DNA from: DATJCV01 sp963707665
GTDB taxonomy: Bacteria > Pseudomonadota > Gammaproteobacteria > Burkholderiales > Burkholderiaceae_D
NCBI GenBank assembly: GCA_963707665.1
Contig: CAVPQU010000005.1
Span: 264,759 to 328,758 of the forward strand
Length of the DNA stretch: 64,000 nt
Direction of reading: 5' to 3'
The notes beneath the pieces are model-generated. The model was not told the origin of the DNA and did no database searches. It was given only the letters and a program-made list of their open reading frames with translations. Made by a program: the position numbers and the translations under genes. Positions 9,277-19,165 of the stretch are shown here, one piece after another (the stretch's first letter is position 1; every line of letters starts with the position of its first letter).

Positions 9277-9711
9277 GTGGCTGAGGTCTGCGCTCCGATC
9301 GACGTCGCGGTCGGCATCCTGATGCAAGCCGACGGCGATGTCCTGCTCGGCCAACGCCCGGCCGGCAAGCCATATGCCGGCTATTGGGAATTCCCGGGCG
9401 GCAAGGTCGAGCCGGGTGAATCGGTGCTGCAGGCGCTGCAGCGTGAATTCATGGAAGAACTCGGCATCCTGGTGCGGTCGGCCGAGCCCTGGTGTGGAGT
9501 CGAACATGTGTATCCGCATGCCCATGTGCGGCTGCATTTCTACATCAGCCGCGACTGGCAGGGTGAGCCGCAAAGCCTGGAAGGGCAGGCCTTCGCCTGG
9601 CAGGGCAGCGTCCAGGTGGCGCCGCTACTGCCGGCTACCATTCCACTGATCGAGTGGCTGGACCAGTTGCGGCAAGCGGAGCGCGCTGTGGTCGCCGTAC
9701 CTAGAAAATGA
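9277..9711 (+). CDS. mutT: Nudix hydrolase, MutT-like 8-oxo-dGTP diphosphatase
   Basis: A 144-residue Nudix enzyme that probably removes oxidised dGTP from the nucleotide pool. The complete Nudix box Gx5Ex7REUxEExGU is present at residues 42-64 (from GKVEPGE to EELGI). I chose the GTG at 9277, which begins near the family's usual N-terminus. An ATG at 9229 would add 16 residues but abuts the dispersed element and adds no homology. Its 3' end overlaps the convergent methyltransferase gene by 11 bp. Confidence 0.88.
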   Translation: MAEVCAPIDVAVGILMQADGDVLLGQRPAGKPYAGYWEFPGGKVEPGESVLQALQREFMEELGILVRSAEPWCGVEHVYPHAHVRLHFYISRDWQGEPQSLEGQAFAWQGSVQVAPLLPATIPLIEWLDQLRQAERAVVAVPRK

Positions 9712-10126
9712 ACGGCAACAATGCGGGAGTGCGCTGTGCATAGGCGGCGTAAGCGGTAAAACGCTGCCGCAGCAGGCGTTCCTCGCGCCGTATCTTGACG
9801 GCCAGCACCGCTGCCAGCATGGCGAAGAGTACCCATTTGGCGTTGCTCTGATAGGCTAGGCAAGCGCCCAGCGCGCACAGCAGAACCGCCAGGTACATCG
9901 GATGACGCACCATGCGATAAATCCCGCCCGTCACCAATTCACCGCCCGGGCGCGGCTCCGGCAAGACGCTGACGGTATGCGTGCCCATGGTGATGAGGGC
10001 GGCCAGCGCGAGCGCCACGCCGGCACCAAACAAGCCGAGATTGAGCCAGTTGAAGGCCGGTGCCGTAAATGGCCAGGCCAATAGCGGAATTAGCAGGAAT
10101 TGGGCAGCGACCAGAAGATAGGACAT
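9701..10126 (-). CDS. Isoprenylcysteine carboxyl methyltransferase-like membrane protein
   Basis: A 141-residue integral membrane protein with about four hydrophobic segments. The C-terminal half has the ICMT/PEMT signature GGIYRMVRHPMYLAVLL followed by KIRREERLLRQRFTAYAAYAQR, which forms the S-adenosylmethionine-binding and catalytic region in this superfamily. The substrate in bacteria is usually unknown. It lies downstream of yacG on the same strand, separated by about 55 bp that contain a short GGTGCCGG/CCGGCACC hairpin at 10158-10176. Confidence 0.75.
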   Translation of the reverse strand: MSYLLVAAQFLLIPLLAWPFTAPAFNWLNLGLFGAGVALALAALITMGTHTVSVLPEPRPGGELVTGGIYRMVRHPMYLAVLLCALGACLAYQSNAKWVLFAMLAAVLAVKIRREERLLRQRFTAYAAYAQRTPALLPFIF

Positions 10127-10181
10127 CGGCTCGAAGGATCAGATGAATGCCGGCTTGGTGCCGGTGACCGGCACCCCCAAT

Positions 10182-10358
10182 TCAGCTTTCCGGGTCGGCA
10201 TCCGGCGGTGGATCGGCGGCGGGGATCGTGTATTTCTCATCGGCCCAAGCGCCGAGATCGATTTGCTTGCAGCGCTCGCTGCAGAACGGCCGAAACTTGT
10301 TATCCGGCTTCCATGCCACCGGTTTTCCGCAAGTCGGACAGTTGACGAGTTGAGCCAT
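10182..10358 (-). CDS. yacG: DNA gyrase inhibitor / zinc-binding protein YacG
   Basis: A 58-codon reading frame on the minus strand. The protein begins MAQLVNCPTCGKPVAW and has the four zinc-binding cysteines Cys7, Cys10, Cys26 and Cys30 in a CPTCG...FCSERCK arrangement, followed by the conserved IDLGAWADEKY. YacG binds zinc and inhibits DNA gyrase in E. coli. It starts 14 bp after the zapD stop codon, and the zapD-yacG-coaE association is widely conserved, which supports the call. Confidence 0.93.
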   Translation of the reverse strand: MAQLVNCPTCGKPVAWKPDNKFRPFCSERCKQIDLGAWADEKYTIPAADPPPDADPES

Positions 10359-10371
10359 CACATCACCACGC

Positions 10372-11127
10372 TCAGAAATTACACAACGTCAATTCGAACG
10401 GTACTTCGCCGTCGAACGGCTTCGGTTTCATGTTGCCGTCCTGCGACGTGAAGCGCACCCACAGCATGTATTTGTTGGCCGAAATTTCAGGGATTGCGCC
10501 TAGCGCCGGATCCAGCGTCAGGCGCAGCATCTGGTATACCTTGCCTTGAAGCATCTGCTGGTAACTGCCGCCCTGAGCATTGATTTTGACCGTCTGTCCC
10601 GATTCCCGCAATAGCCGCAGTACGACGCCGATCGCATCGAACAGCGGTGCCAGCGGTGCAAACCATTTGGAAATATCGGCCAAGCGCTCGGGAGCCGGAC
10701 GGTGCTGCCATGCATAGTAGGACGGCAGGTCGAACTCGCAGGCGCCGCCGGGGATGATGGTGCGTCCGCGGATACTCATCAGCCATTCGTTGTCGCGCAC
10801 GTTCTGGCCGGTGCGCCCTTGCGCGGCCATCAGCGCACTGCTGGCGCGATCGACTTCGGACAGGATGCGCTCCAGCATCTCCGGCTGGACATTGGGATTG
10901 CTCTTGAAACCCAGCAGCGTATGCTTTTGCCGCTCCAGCTCCTGCAGCAGGTCGGATTTCAGATCGGCGCGCCCAGCCACTTCCAGCATTTCAAAGATGG
11001 TGGAGAGCGCAACGTGGTGCTGCAGGGCATGTTCCTGCTGGACAAAAAATGCGAATTTCTCGTAAAGGTCTTCCAACCGCAACAACGTGCGAATGCGCTC
11101 GTTGAATGGGTATTCGTAGACAATCAA
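10372..11127 (-). CDS. zapD: Cell division protein ZapD (TTG start)
   Basis: ZapD cross-links FtsZ filaments at the division ring. The 251-residue protein matches the family length and pattern: an N-terminal helical region starting IVYEYPFNERIRTLLRLEDLYEKF and a C-terminal beta-rich region ending FELTLCNF. I chose a TTG start at 11125-11127 because AAGGA lies seven bases upstream and family homology begins exactly there; the longer ATG/GTG readings add residues without homology. It is transcribed with yacG downstream and lies about 90 bp downstream of coaE. Confidence 0.92.
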   Translation of the reverse strand: MIVYEYPFNERIRTLLRLEDLYEKFAFFVQQEHALQHHVALSTIFEMLEVAGRADLKSDLLQELERQKHTLLGFKSNPNVQPEMLERILSEVDRASSALMAAQGRTGQNVRDNEWLMSIRGRTIIPGGACEFDLPSYYAWQHRPAPERLADISKWFAPLAPLFDAIGVVLRLLRESGQTVKINAQGGSYQQMLQGKVYQMLRLTLDPALGAIPEISANKYMLWVRFTSQDGNMKPKPFDGEVPFELTLCNF

Positions 11128-11220
11128 AGTGCATTCCTTAAAAGGTGGCGGGGCGCCGGATGTACGTGATTCTGAACGAAGCACTGCAAAATTACAAACG
11201 TACCAACGCCAGCGCTGGGC

Positions 11221-11844
11221 TCAGTTCGTTTTCGACTGCGCCAGATACAAAGCGTGCAGCCGCTCGACTTGCGGGATCAGGGCCGCCGGATCACTGTCGT
11301 TGGTAATCACGTCGTCGGCCGCCGCCAGCCGCGCGGCGCGCGTGGCCTGGGCCGCCATGATGGCTTGCACCTGGGCGGCGCCCATGCTGTTGCGGCGCAT
11401 CACGCGCTCGACCTGCAGTGCTTCCGGGCAGTCCACTACCAGCACCCGCGCCACCCGCTGGCGCCAGCGGCCGGATTCGACCAGCAAGGGCACCACGAAG
11501 ATGAGATAGCTGCCGCGGGCCGAGCTTGCCGCGCGTTCGCATTCGCTCTGGATCAGCGGGTGCAAGATCGCCTCCAGCTGTTTTTTGGCAGCACCGTCGG
11601 AAAACACGCGCTGGCGCATTTTTACCCGGTCCATCGCACCGTCCGCGCTGATGAACTCGGTGCCGAAGGCAGCGCGAATCGCCGCCATGGCCGCACCGTT
11701 CGCCTGCGTCAGCTGATGCGCAATCTGGTCGGTGTCGATGATGGCAGCGCCGCGTTGGGCGAACAGGTCCGCCACCATGCTCTTGCCGCTGCCGATGCCG
11801 CCGGTCAGTCCGACCACGAAAAGCGGAGTTGCCGTGTTCGTCAT
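11221..11844 (-). CDS. coaE: Dephospho-CoA kinase
   Basis: CoaE performs the last step of coenzyme A synthesis, phosphorylating the 3'-OH of dephospho-CoA. The 207-residue protein has the P-loop GGIGSGKS at residues 15-22, the IDTDQIAHQL segment, and the lid-region arginines in ERVMRRN. It starts four bases downstream of the pilD stop codon, so pilB-pilC-pilD-coaE-zapD-yacG may form one minus-strand transcript, as in many beta- and gammaproteobacteria. Confidence 0.95.
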   Translation of the reverse strand: MTNTATPLFVVGLTGGIGSGKSMVADLFAQRGAAIIDTDQIAHQLTQANGAAMAAIRAAFGTEFISADGAMDRVKMRQRVFSDGAAKKQLEAILHPLIQSECERAASSARGSYLIFVVPLLVESGRWRQRVARVLVVDCPEALQVERVMRRNSMGAAQVQAIMAAQATRAARLAAADDVITNDSDPAALIPQVERLHALYLAQSKTN

Positions 11845-11848
11845 CGCT

Positions 11849-12712
11849 CTATAGTGAACCGAGATACAGCGTGAGCAGCGGCTTGCCGTAAAAAAGCGCC
11901 AACAGACCGGCCGCCGCCAGATACGGGCCGAATGGGATCGGAATGTTGCGGCCGTGGCGCGCGAATACGATCAGCGCGATGCCGACTGCGGCGCCAACCA
12001 GTGACGACAGCAGCACGATCACGGTCAGCATTTTCCAGCCGAGCCAGGCGCCGAGTGCGGCCAGCAGCTTGAAGTCGCCATAGCCCATGCCTTCCTTGCC
12101 GGTGGTCAGCTTGAACAGCCAGTAGACCGACCACAGCGCCAGGTAACCAGCGGCGGCACCGATCACTGCTTCATGCAGTGGCACGAAGGTACCGTTCAGG
12201 TTGATCAGCAAGCCACCCCACAGCAGCGGCAGGGTCAGGTCATCCGGCAGCAACTGGGTATCGGCGTCGATGAAGGTCATCGCAATCAGGAAATAGGTAA
12301 ATACCAGCGCCGCCAGTCCCGCCATGCCGCTGCCGAAATGCCAGATGAGCCCGAACGACAGCGCCCCGGTCAGCAGTTCGACCAGCGGGTAGCGGATCGA
12401 AATCGGCGCCTTGCATTGCGCGCATTTGCCACGCAGCAGCAGGTAGCTGAGCACCGGGATATTCTCCAGCGCCGTGATCTGGTGGCCGCAGTGTGGACAC
12501 GCCGAGCGCGGCAGCATCAGGTCGTAGCGGTCGGTGTGCGGCAACGGCTGGCTGCCTTCGCTTGCCACATAGTTGTCCGATTCGCGCTGCATCATGCGCG
12601 GCAAGCGATGGATCACGACATTCAGAAAGCTGCCGATCACCAGCCCGAAGACAGCGGCCGCGGTGGCGGCCAACCAATTGCCGGGGGGCGCCAACCACAA
12701 CGATTCCGGCAT
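11849..12712 (-). CDS. pilD: Type IV prepilin peptidase / N-methyltransferase
   Basis: PilD cleaves the leader of type IV pilins and pseudopilins and N-methylates the new terminus, in the inner membrane. Visible features are an N-terminal domain with a paired CxxC zinc motif (ACPHCGH and KCAQCKA), the aspartyl protease motifs FIDADTQLLPD and GYGDFKLLAALG, and about seven membrane segments. Its 287 residues are normal. The start codon overlaps the pilC stop, so the two are translationally coupled. Confidence 0.95.
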   Translation of the reverse strand: MPESLWLAPPGNWLAATAAAVFGLVIGSFLNVVIHRLPRMMQRESDNYVASEGSQPLPHTDRYDLMLPRSACPHCGHQITALENIPVLSYLLLRGKCAQCKAPISIRYPLVELLTGALSFGLIWHFGSGMAGLAALVFTYFLIAMTFIDADTQLLPDDLTLPLLWGGLLINLNGTFVPLHEAVIGAAAGYLALWSVYWLFKLTTGKEGMGYGDFKLLAALGAWLGWKMLTVIVLLSSLVGAAVGIALIVFARHGRNIPIPFGPYLAAAGLLALFYGKPLLTLYLGSL

Positions 12713-13935
12713 CAGACCACCGCTCCCAGCTTGAAGATCGGCAGATACATCGCAATTACCAGGCCGCCGATCAGCACGCCCAGGATCACCATGATCAGCG
12801 GCTCCATCAGGGAGGACAGCGAGGCCACCGCTTCGTCCACTTCTTCCTCGTAGAAATCCGCCACCTTGCCGAGCATCTGGTCCAGGGCGCCGGATTCTTC
12901 ACCGATGGACACCATTTGCGTCACCATGTTCGGGAAGACGTCGGAATTTTGCATCGCCACAGTCAGGCTGGTGCCGGTGCTGACTTCGGTCTGGATTTTT
13001 TTCGTGGCATCGAGATAGACGGCGTTGCCGGCAGCGCCGCCGACCGAGTCGAGCGATTCCACCAGCGGCACGCCGGCGGCGAACATGGTGGCCAGGGTGC
13101 GGGTCCAGCGGGCGATGGTGGCCTTGCGGATCACGGCGCCGAAAATCGGTGCTTTCAGCAGCAGCCTGTCCATGAAGCGCTGCACCTTCAGCGAGCGCCG
13201 CCAGGACTGGAAGAACAGGTACAGGCCGCCAAACACCACGCCGAAGATGATGTACCAGTTGGCCACGAAGAAGTCTGAAATCGCCATCACCATCAGGGTC
13301 GGCGCCGGCAGGTCGGCGCCGAAGCTGGTGAACACTTCCTTGAAGGCCGGCACCACCCAGATCATGATGACCGAGGTGACCACGAACGCCACCACCAGGA
13401 TCGAGATCGGATAAAACAGCGCCGACTTGATCTTGCCCTTGATCGCGATGGTTTTTTCCTTGTAGACCGCGAGCCGGGTCAGCAGGTCTTCCAGAATGCC
13501 GGCCTGTTCGCCGGCGCCGACCAGGTTGCAGAACAGCGGATCGAAATACAGCGGATATTTGCGGAACGCCTGGTTCAGGCTGGTGCCGGTTTCGACGTCG
13601 GCGCGGATGTCGTGCACCAGTTTCGACACCGATGGATTGGAATGCCCCTTGGCCACGATATCGAAGGATTGCAGCAGCGGTACGCCGGCCTTCATCATGG
13701 TCGCCAGCTGCCGCGTAAACAGCGTGATGTCCTTGTCCGAAATCCGCTTGCCGCTGCGGAATGATTTTTTCTTGACCTTGGTAACCAGGATGCCTTGCCG
13801 CCGCAGCGTGACGTTGACCACGGTGTCACCACTGGCGCGCATTTCGCCGCTGACCCGTTTGCCCTGCTTGTCCTTGCCCTCCCAGGCAAAGATCGACTCC
13901 TTGACCTGGCCGGCGCTGCGTGCGGCAGTTGCCAT
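12712..13935 (-). CDS. pilC: Type IV pilus inner-membrane platform protein PilC
   Basis: A 407-residue type II secretion F family protein, the platform that the PilB motor acts on. Two repeated T2SSF domains are visible, each with the pattern FTRQLATMMKAGVPLLQSFD and ARTLATMFAAGVPLVESLD, plus membrane segments near residues 175-195, 225-250 and the C-terminus. It follows pilB by 13 bp and overlaps pilD by one base. Confidence 0.95.
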   Translation of the reverse strand: MATAARSAGQVKESIFAWEGKDKQGKRVSGEMRASGDTVVNVTLRRQGILVTKVKKKSFRSGKRISDKDITLFTRQLATMMKAGVPLLQSFDIVAKGHSNPSVSKLVHDIRADVETGTSLNQAFRKYPLYFDPLFCNLVGAGEQAGILEDLLTRLAVYKEKTIAIKGKIKSALFYPISILVVAFVVTSVIMIWVVPAFKEVFTSFGADLPAPTLMVMAISDFFVANWYIIFGVVFGGLYLFFQSWRRSLKVQRFMDRLLLKAPIFGAVIRKATIARWTRTLATMFAAGVPLVESLDSVGGAAGNAVYLDATKKIQTEVSTGTSLTVAMQNSDVFPNMVTQMVSIGEESGALDQMLGKVADFYEEEVDEAVASLSSLMEPLIMVILGVLIGGLVIAMYLPIFKLGAVV

Positions 13936-13948
13936 ATGCGTTCCCCTG

Positions 13949-15673
<1,725 letters not shown>

Positions 15674-15794
15674 AGGTGTTTAAGCCGGAAAACGCGCGTG
15701 GAATATCGGAAGTCGATTAGATAATGCCTCCGGGCAGTTGATTTGTAAAGTTATTGCCCGGAAACTGTTTCCGTGCATCGTGTTACTGCCACAT

Positions 15795-17099
15795 TTATTG
15801 GTAATCGTCGCTGTGCTCGCCAACAATAACCGGTGCCACCAACTTCACCACCTTGATCGCCTGATCGCGTACCTGGACGACTTCGATGATGCAATTGTCG
15901 ATTTTCAGGCAGACATTAGCTTCCGGAATGTCCTGCAGCCATTCCAGCAACAAGCCGTTCAGGGTCTTGGGGCCGTCCACCGGGAAATTCAGTCCCAATT
16001 GCTTGTTGATATCGCGTAGCGTGGTACTGCCTTCCAGCAGGCATTCACCATTGGCATCCCAACTGAATTTATCGGCACGCGCCGCACCCGGCACCGAAGT
16101 GGTGAATTCCCCGATCATTTCCTCAATGATGTCTTCCAGTGTTACCAACCCCTGCACTTCGCCGTATTCATCGACGATGATGCCGAGCCGCTCGTGATTT
16201 TCCTGAAAATATTGCAGTTGTGTAAAAACATCAGTCCCCTCCGGAATGTAATACGGCGTTCCCAGTAATTCGCGGAAATGCTGCACTTCCAGTTCTTCCT
16301 CCAGGTTCAGCAGGCCAACCGCCTTGCGTACATGCAGGATGCCGACGATCTGGTTGATTTCTCCCTCATAGACCGGCAGCTTGTTGTGGTAGCAGGTGGT
16401 CAGCTGGCGCGTGATTTCAGCCACCGGCACCGACAGGTTGAGCGCCTCGATCTGCGAACGCGGCGTCATGATGTCCTCGACCGAGATTTTTTCCAGGTCG
16501 AACAGGTTGAGCAAGATGCTGCGATGCTTTTGCGGAATGAAGGTGCTGCTTTCCAGCACGATCGAGCGCAATTCTTCTGGCGACAGGCGCTGATCGCGTG
16601 CTGCATTGCCAGCCTTGATGTGCAACAGCTTCAGCAGCCCGGCGACGAACAGGTTGACGAACCAGATCACCGGCTTGCCGATCGTCATCAGCGGCTTCAG
16701 GATGAAACTGGCCGGCAGCGCGATCCGTTCCGGATAGGTAGCGCCAATCACCTTGGGCGTGATTTCAGAAAAGACGATCAGCAGGAAAGCCACCGCGGCG
16801 GTGGCCAGCGTGATTACCCGCTCATGATTGCCGAAGGCGGAAATGGCGATTGCCGTCACGAGACCGGTGGCCAGCGCATTGATTAGCGTGTTGGCGATCA
16901 GGATCAGCGACAACACCCGTTCGACGCGTTCTAGCAGCCACAGCGTGATGATCGCCAGCTTGTTGCCGCGCTTGGCCAGATGCTTGACTCGATGCCGGTT
17001 CAGCGCCATCAGCGCGGTTTCGGAAATCGAAAAAAAAGCCGACAGGCTGATCAATACCGCGAGTGCAACGAGTTGCACCCATAAGGGCACGGCATCCAA
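15795..17099 (-). CDS. HlyC/CorC-type CNNM-CBS membrane transporter
   Basis: A 434-residue protein with an N-terminal CNNM (DUF21) domain of about four membrane segments starting VALAVLISLSAFFSISETALMALN, then two CBS domains (EDIMTPRSQIEALNL and ERLGIIVDEYGEVQGLVTLEDIIEEMIGE) and a C-terminal CorC/HlyC domain. Family members are implicated in magnesium, cobalt or sodium efflux. The older hemolysin name is not supported by mechanism. It lies upstream of pilB on the same strand, separated by about 120 bp. Confidence 0.9.
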   Translation of the reverse strand: MDAVPLWVQLVALAVLISLSAFFSISETALMALNRHRVKHLAKRGNKLAIITLWLLERVERVLSLILIANTLINALATGLVTAIAISAFGNHERVITLATAAVAFLLIVFSEITPKVIGATYPERIALPASFILKPLMTIGKPVIWFVNLFVAGLLKLLHIKAGNAARDQRLSPEELRSIVLESSTFIPQKHRSILLNLFDLEKISVEDIMTPRSQIEALNLSVPVAEITRQLTTCYHNKLPVYEGEINQIVGILHVRKAVGLLNLEEELEVQHFRELLGTPYYIPEGTDVFTQLQYFQENHERLGIIVDEYGEVQGLVTLEDIIEEMIGEFTTSVPGAARADKFSWDANGECLLEGSTTLRDINKQLGLNFPVDGPKTLNGLLLEWLQDIPEANVCLKIDNCIIEVVQVRDQAIKVVKLVAPVIVGEHSDDYQ

Positions 17100-17272
17100 A
17101 GGGTCACCGTAGAGTAAGTTACATGGAAAAGGGTGCTGGACGGGAAGCGGTGTCCGAGCTCCGGGCGCCGAATTTCATCAGCCGCAGAGGCGATGAAATG
17201 AGGGGCGTGCCGGCGCGAGTCTAATGTATACCTGTCTTCGGTTCAAGTTTCGCTCGCTTGGCCGGCAGCGGG

Positions 17273-18475
17273 TCACAGTGTGCCGCGTTGCAGCCACGCC
17301 TGCGCCAGCCGCACCCAGTAGGTGGCGCCGATAGGCAGCAGCTCATCATTGAAGTCGTAGCTCGGGTTGTGCAGATTGCATGGCCCCAGTCCATGGCCAC
17401 TGGCGCGATGCCCGCCTTCGCCGTTGCCGATGAAGACGTAGCAGCCCGGTTTTTCCTGCAGCATGAAGGCGAAATCCTCGGCGCCCATGGTCGGTTCGAC
17501 GTTGGCCACAATGCGTTCCGCGCCGACCAGTTCCTGCATCACGTTCAGCGCGAAGGCCGTTTCCTCCACATGGTTGATCAGCGGCGGGTAATTGCGCTTG
17601 AAGCGGAACTCGATCGTGGCGCCAAAGGCGGCGGCCGTGTGCTCGGCGACCTGTTGCATGCGGCTTTCGATCAAATCCAGCACCGGCACGCTGAAGGTGC
17701 GCACGGTGCCGATCAGACTGGCGTCGTCCGGAATGACGTTGGTGGCGCTGCCGGCGTGGATCTGGGTGATCGACAGCACGGCTGCATCGAGCGGATTCTT
17801 GTTGCGCGAGACGATGGTTTGCCAGCCCTGCGCGATCTGCACCGCGACCAGCACCGGATCGACGCTCATGTGCGGTTGCGCCGCGTGCGAACCACGCCCC
17901 TTGACGATGACTTCGAATTCGTTCGAGGACGCCATCATCGGCCCCGGCGTGACGCCGAAGCTGCCCACCGCCAGTCCTGGCCAGTTGTGCATGCCGAACA
18001 CTGCTTGCATCGGATATTTCTCGAACAGGCCGTCGTCCATCATGCGTTTGGCGCCGCCACCACCTTCCTCGGCCGGCTGGAAAATCACATAAATGGTGCC
18101 GGCAAACTCGCGCTGCTGCGCCAGGTAGTGAGCGGCGCCCAGCAGCATGGCGGTGTGGCCGTCATGGCCACAGGCGTGCATCTTGCCGGCATGGGTCGAG
18201 GCGTGCGGGAAAGTATTGAGCTCCTGCATCGGCAGCGCATCCATGTCGGCGCGCAGGCCGACGGCCGCACTACCGGCACGGTTGCCGCGGATGATGCCGA
18301 GCACACCGGTCTGTCCCATGCCGCGTACCACTTCGATTCCCCACTCCGTCAGTTTTTGCGCCACCACGTCGGCCGTGCGGTGCTCTTCGAAGCAAAGTTC
18401 GGGATGGGCATGCAGATCGCGCCGGATCTGCTGCAATTCGGTCTGGAACAGAACAATCGGATCGATCAGTCGCAA
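17273..18475 (-). CDS. M20 family amidohydrolase (hippurate hydrolase-like)
   Basis: A 400-residue zinc-dependent amidohydrolase of the M20D group, which includes hippurate hydrolase, IAA-amino acid hydrolase and N-acyl-amino acid amidohydrolases. Metal-binding motifs are HACGHDGHTAM at residues 100-110 and QPAEEGGGGAKRM, with MGAEDFAFML near the C-terminus. No signal peptide is visible, so it is probably cytosolic. The exact substrate cannot be told from sequence alone. It is flanked by intergenic gaps of about 170 bp on each side and appears monocistronic. Confidence 0.9.
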   Translation of the reverse strand: MRLIDPIVLFQTELQQIRRDLHAHPELCFEEHRTADVVAQKLTEWGIEVVRGMGQTGVLGIIRGNRAGSAAVGLRADMDALPMQELNTFPHASTHAGKMHACGHDGHTAMLLGAAHYLAQQREFAGTIYVIFQPAEEGGGGAKRMMDDGLFEKYPMQAVFGMHNWPGLAVGSFGVTPGPMMASSNEFEVIVKGRGSHAAQPHMSVDPVLVAVQIAQGWQTIVSRNKNPLDAAVLSITQIHAGSATNVIPDDASLIGTVRTFSVPVLDLIESRMQQVAEHTAAAFGATIEFRFKRNYPPLINHVEETAFALNVMQELVGAERIVANVEPTMGAEDFAFMLQEKPGCYVFIGNGEGGHRASGHGLGPCNLHNPSYDFNDELLPIGATYWVRLAQAWLQRGTL

Positions 18476-18649
18476 GACGGTCTCCTGAAGCAGTTATGGC
18501 CCTTATCTTACCGCTACGACGGCAAAGCGGCTGGTATCGGGTCATAGGCCGCGGGTACGCAAGGAAAATCGGATGATTTCCGATTTGCTTGCCACTCCAG
18601 CAATTCTGGCAGGGCTGCCGCGTCGTTCAGCGCCGATCGCACCGGCCGT

Positions 18650-19156
18650 TCAGCGTTTGCCGTCCGCAGCCGGCAAAATGATGAGGCTCTCGCCCTGCGG
18701 CGTGGTGGTCGGCTGGCTAGCCGCTTTGGGTGCTGGCAAGGCGTTTCCGACGGCGATCGGGATCGAGATGGCGCGGCTTCGCTTGCCGCGCGTGACGAAC
18801 ACGTTCAGATAATGCGCGCCGTCGGCCAGCGCGCGCACGGTTGGCGTGTCGGTGGCGATGCCGTCCGCGTTGGTGGTGAGGCGGCTGCGGCTGGCGCTTT
18901 GCAGTGCCAATCCGCCTTCGGTGCGGTATTCGATCGCCAGCGTGGTATTTGCACGGCCGGTCCTGAATTCGAGCTGCAGCGGCAGCGTGGCGCCGCTGGT
19001 GGTTTTTCCGTTCGACGTCAGCAGCACTTCGACTGCTGCGCCCGGCTTGCCGCCGTGGTGCGACTCGGCGGCAGCAGGCTGCTGGGTCGATGCGGCGCTG
19101 GTGGCGCCGCCGGCAAGCGCCAGCAACATACTGGCCAGATAGAGTGCGAGTTTCAT
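18650..19156 (-). CDS. Exported hypothetical protein
   Basis: A 168-residue protein I do not recognise. It begins with a typical signal peptide (MKLALYLASMLLALAGGATSAAS) with probable cleavage after about residue 22. The mature part is Ala/Thr/Gly-rich with alternating beta-like strands (TLPLQLEFRTG, TTLAIEYRTEGGL) and then a proline-rich tail. Its start lies nine bases after the stop codon of the HEWSH lipoprotein gene on the same strand, so the two are probably co-transcribed and may act together in the envelope. Confidence 0.7.
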   Translation of the reverse strand: MKLALYLASMLLALAGGATSAASTQQPAAAESHHGGKPGAAVEVLLTSNGKTTSGATLPLQLEFRTGRANTTLAIEYRTEGGLALQSASRSRLTTNADGIATDTPTVRALADGAHYLNVFVTRGKRSRAISIPIAVGNALPAPKAASQPTTTPQGESLIILPAADGKR

Positions 19157-19165
19157 GGCGGATCC

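Noticed and set aside
10158..10176. GGTGCCGG/CCGGCACC hairpin between yacG and the methyltransferase gene
   Set aside because: No T-run follows on either strand and only three bases form the loop, so I do not call it a terminator; it may be a minor structure.
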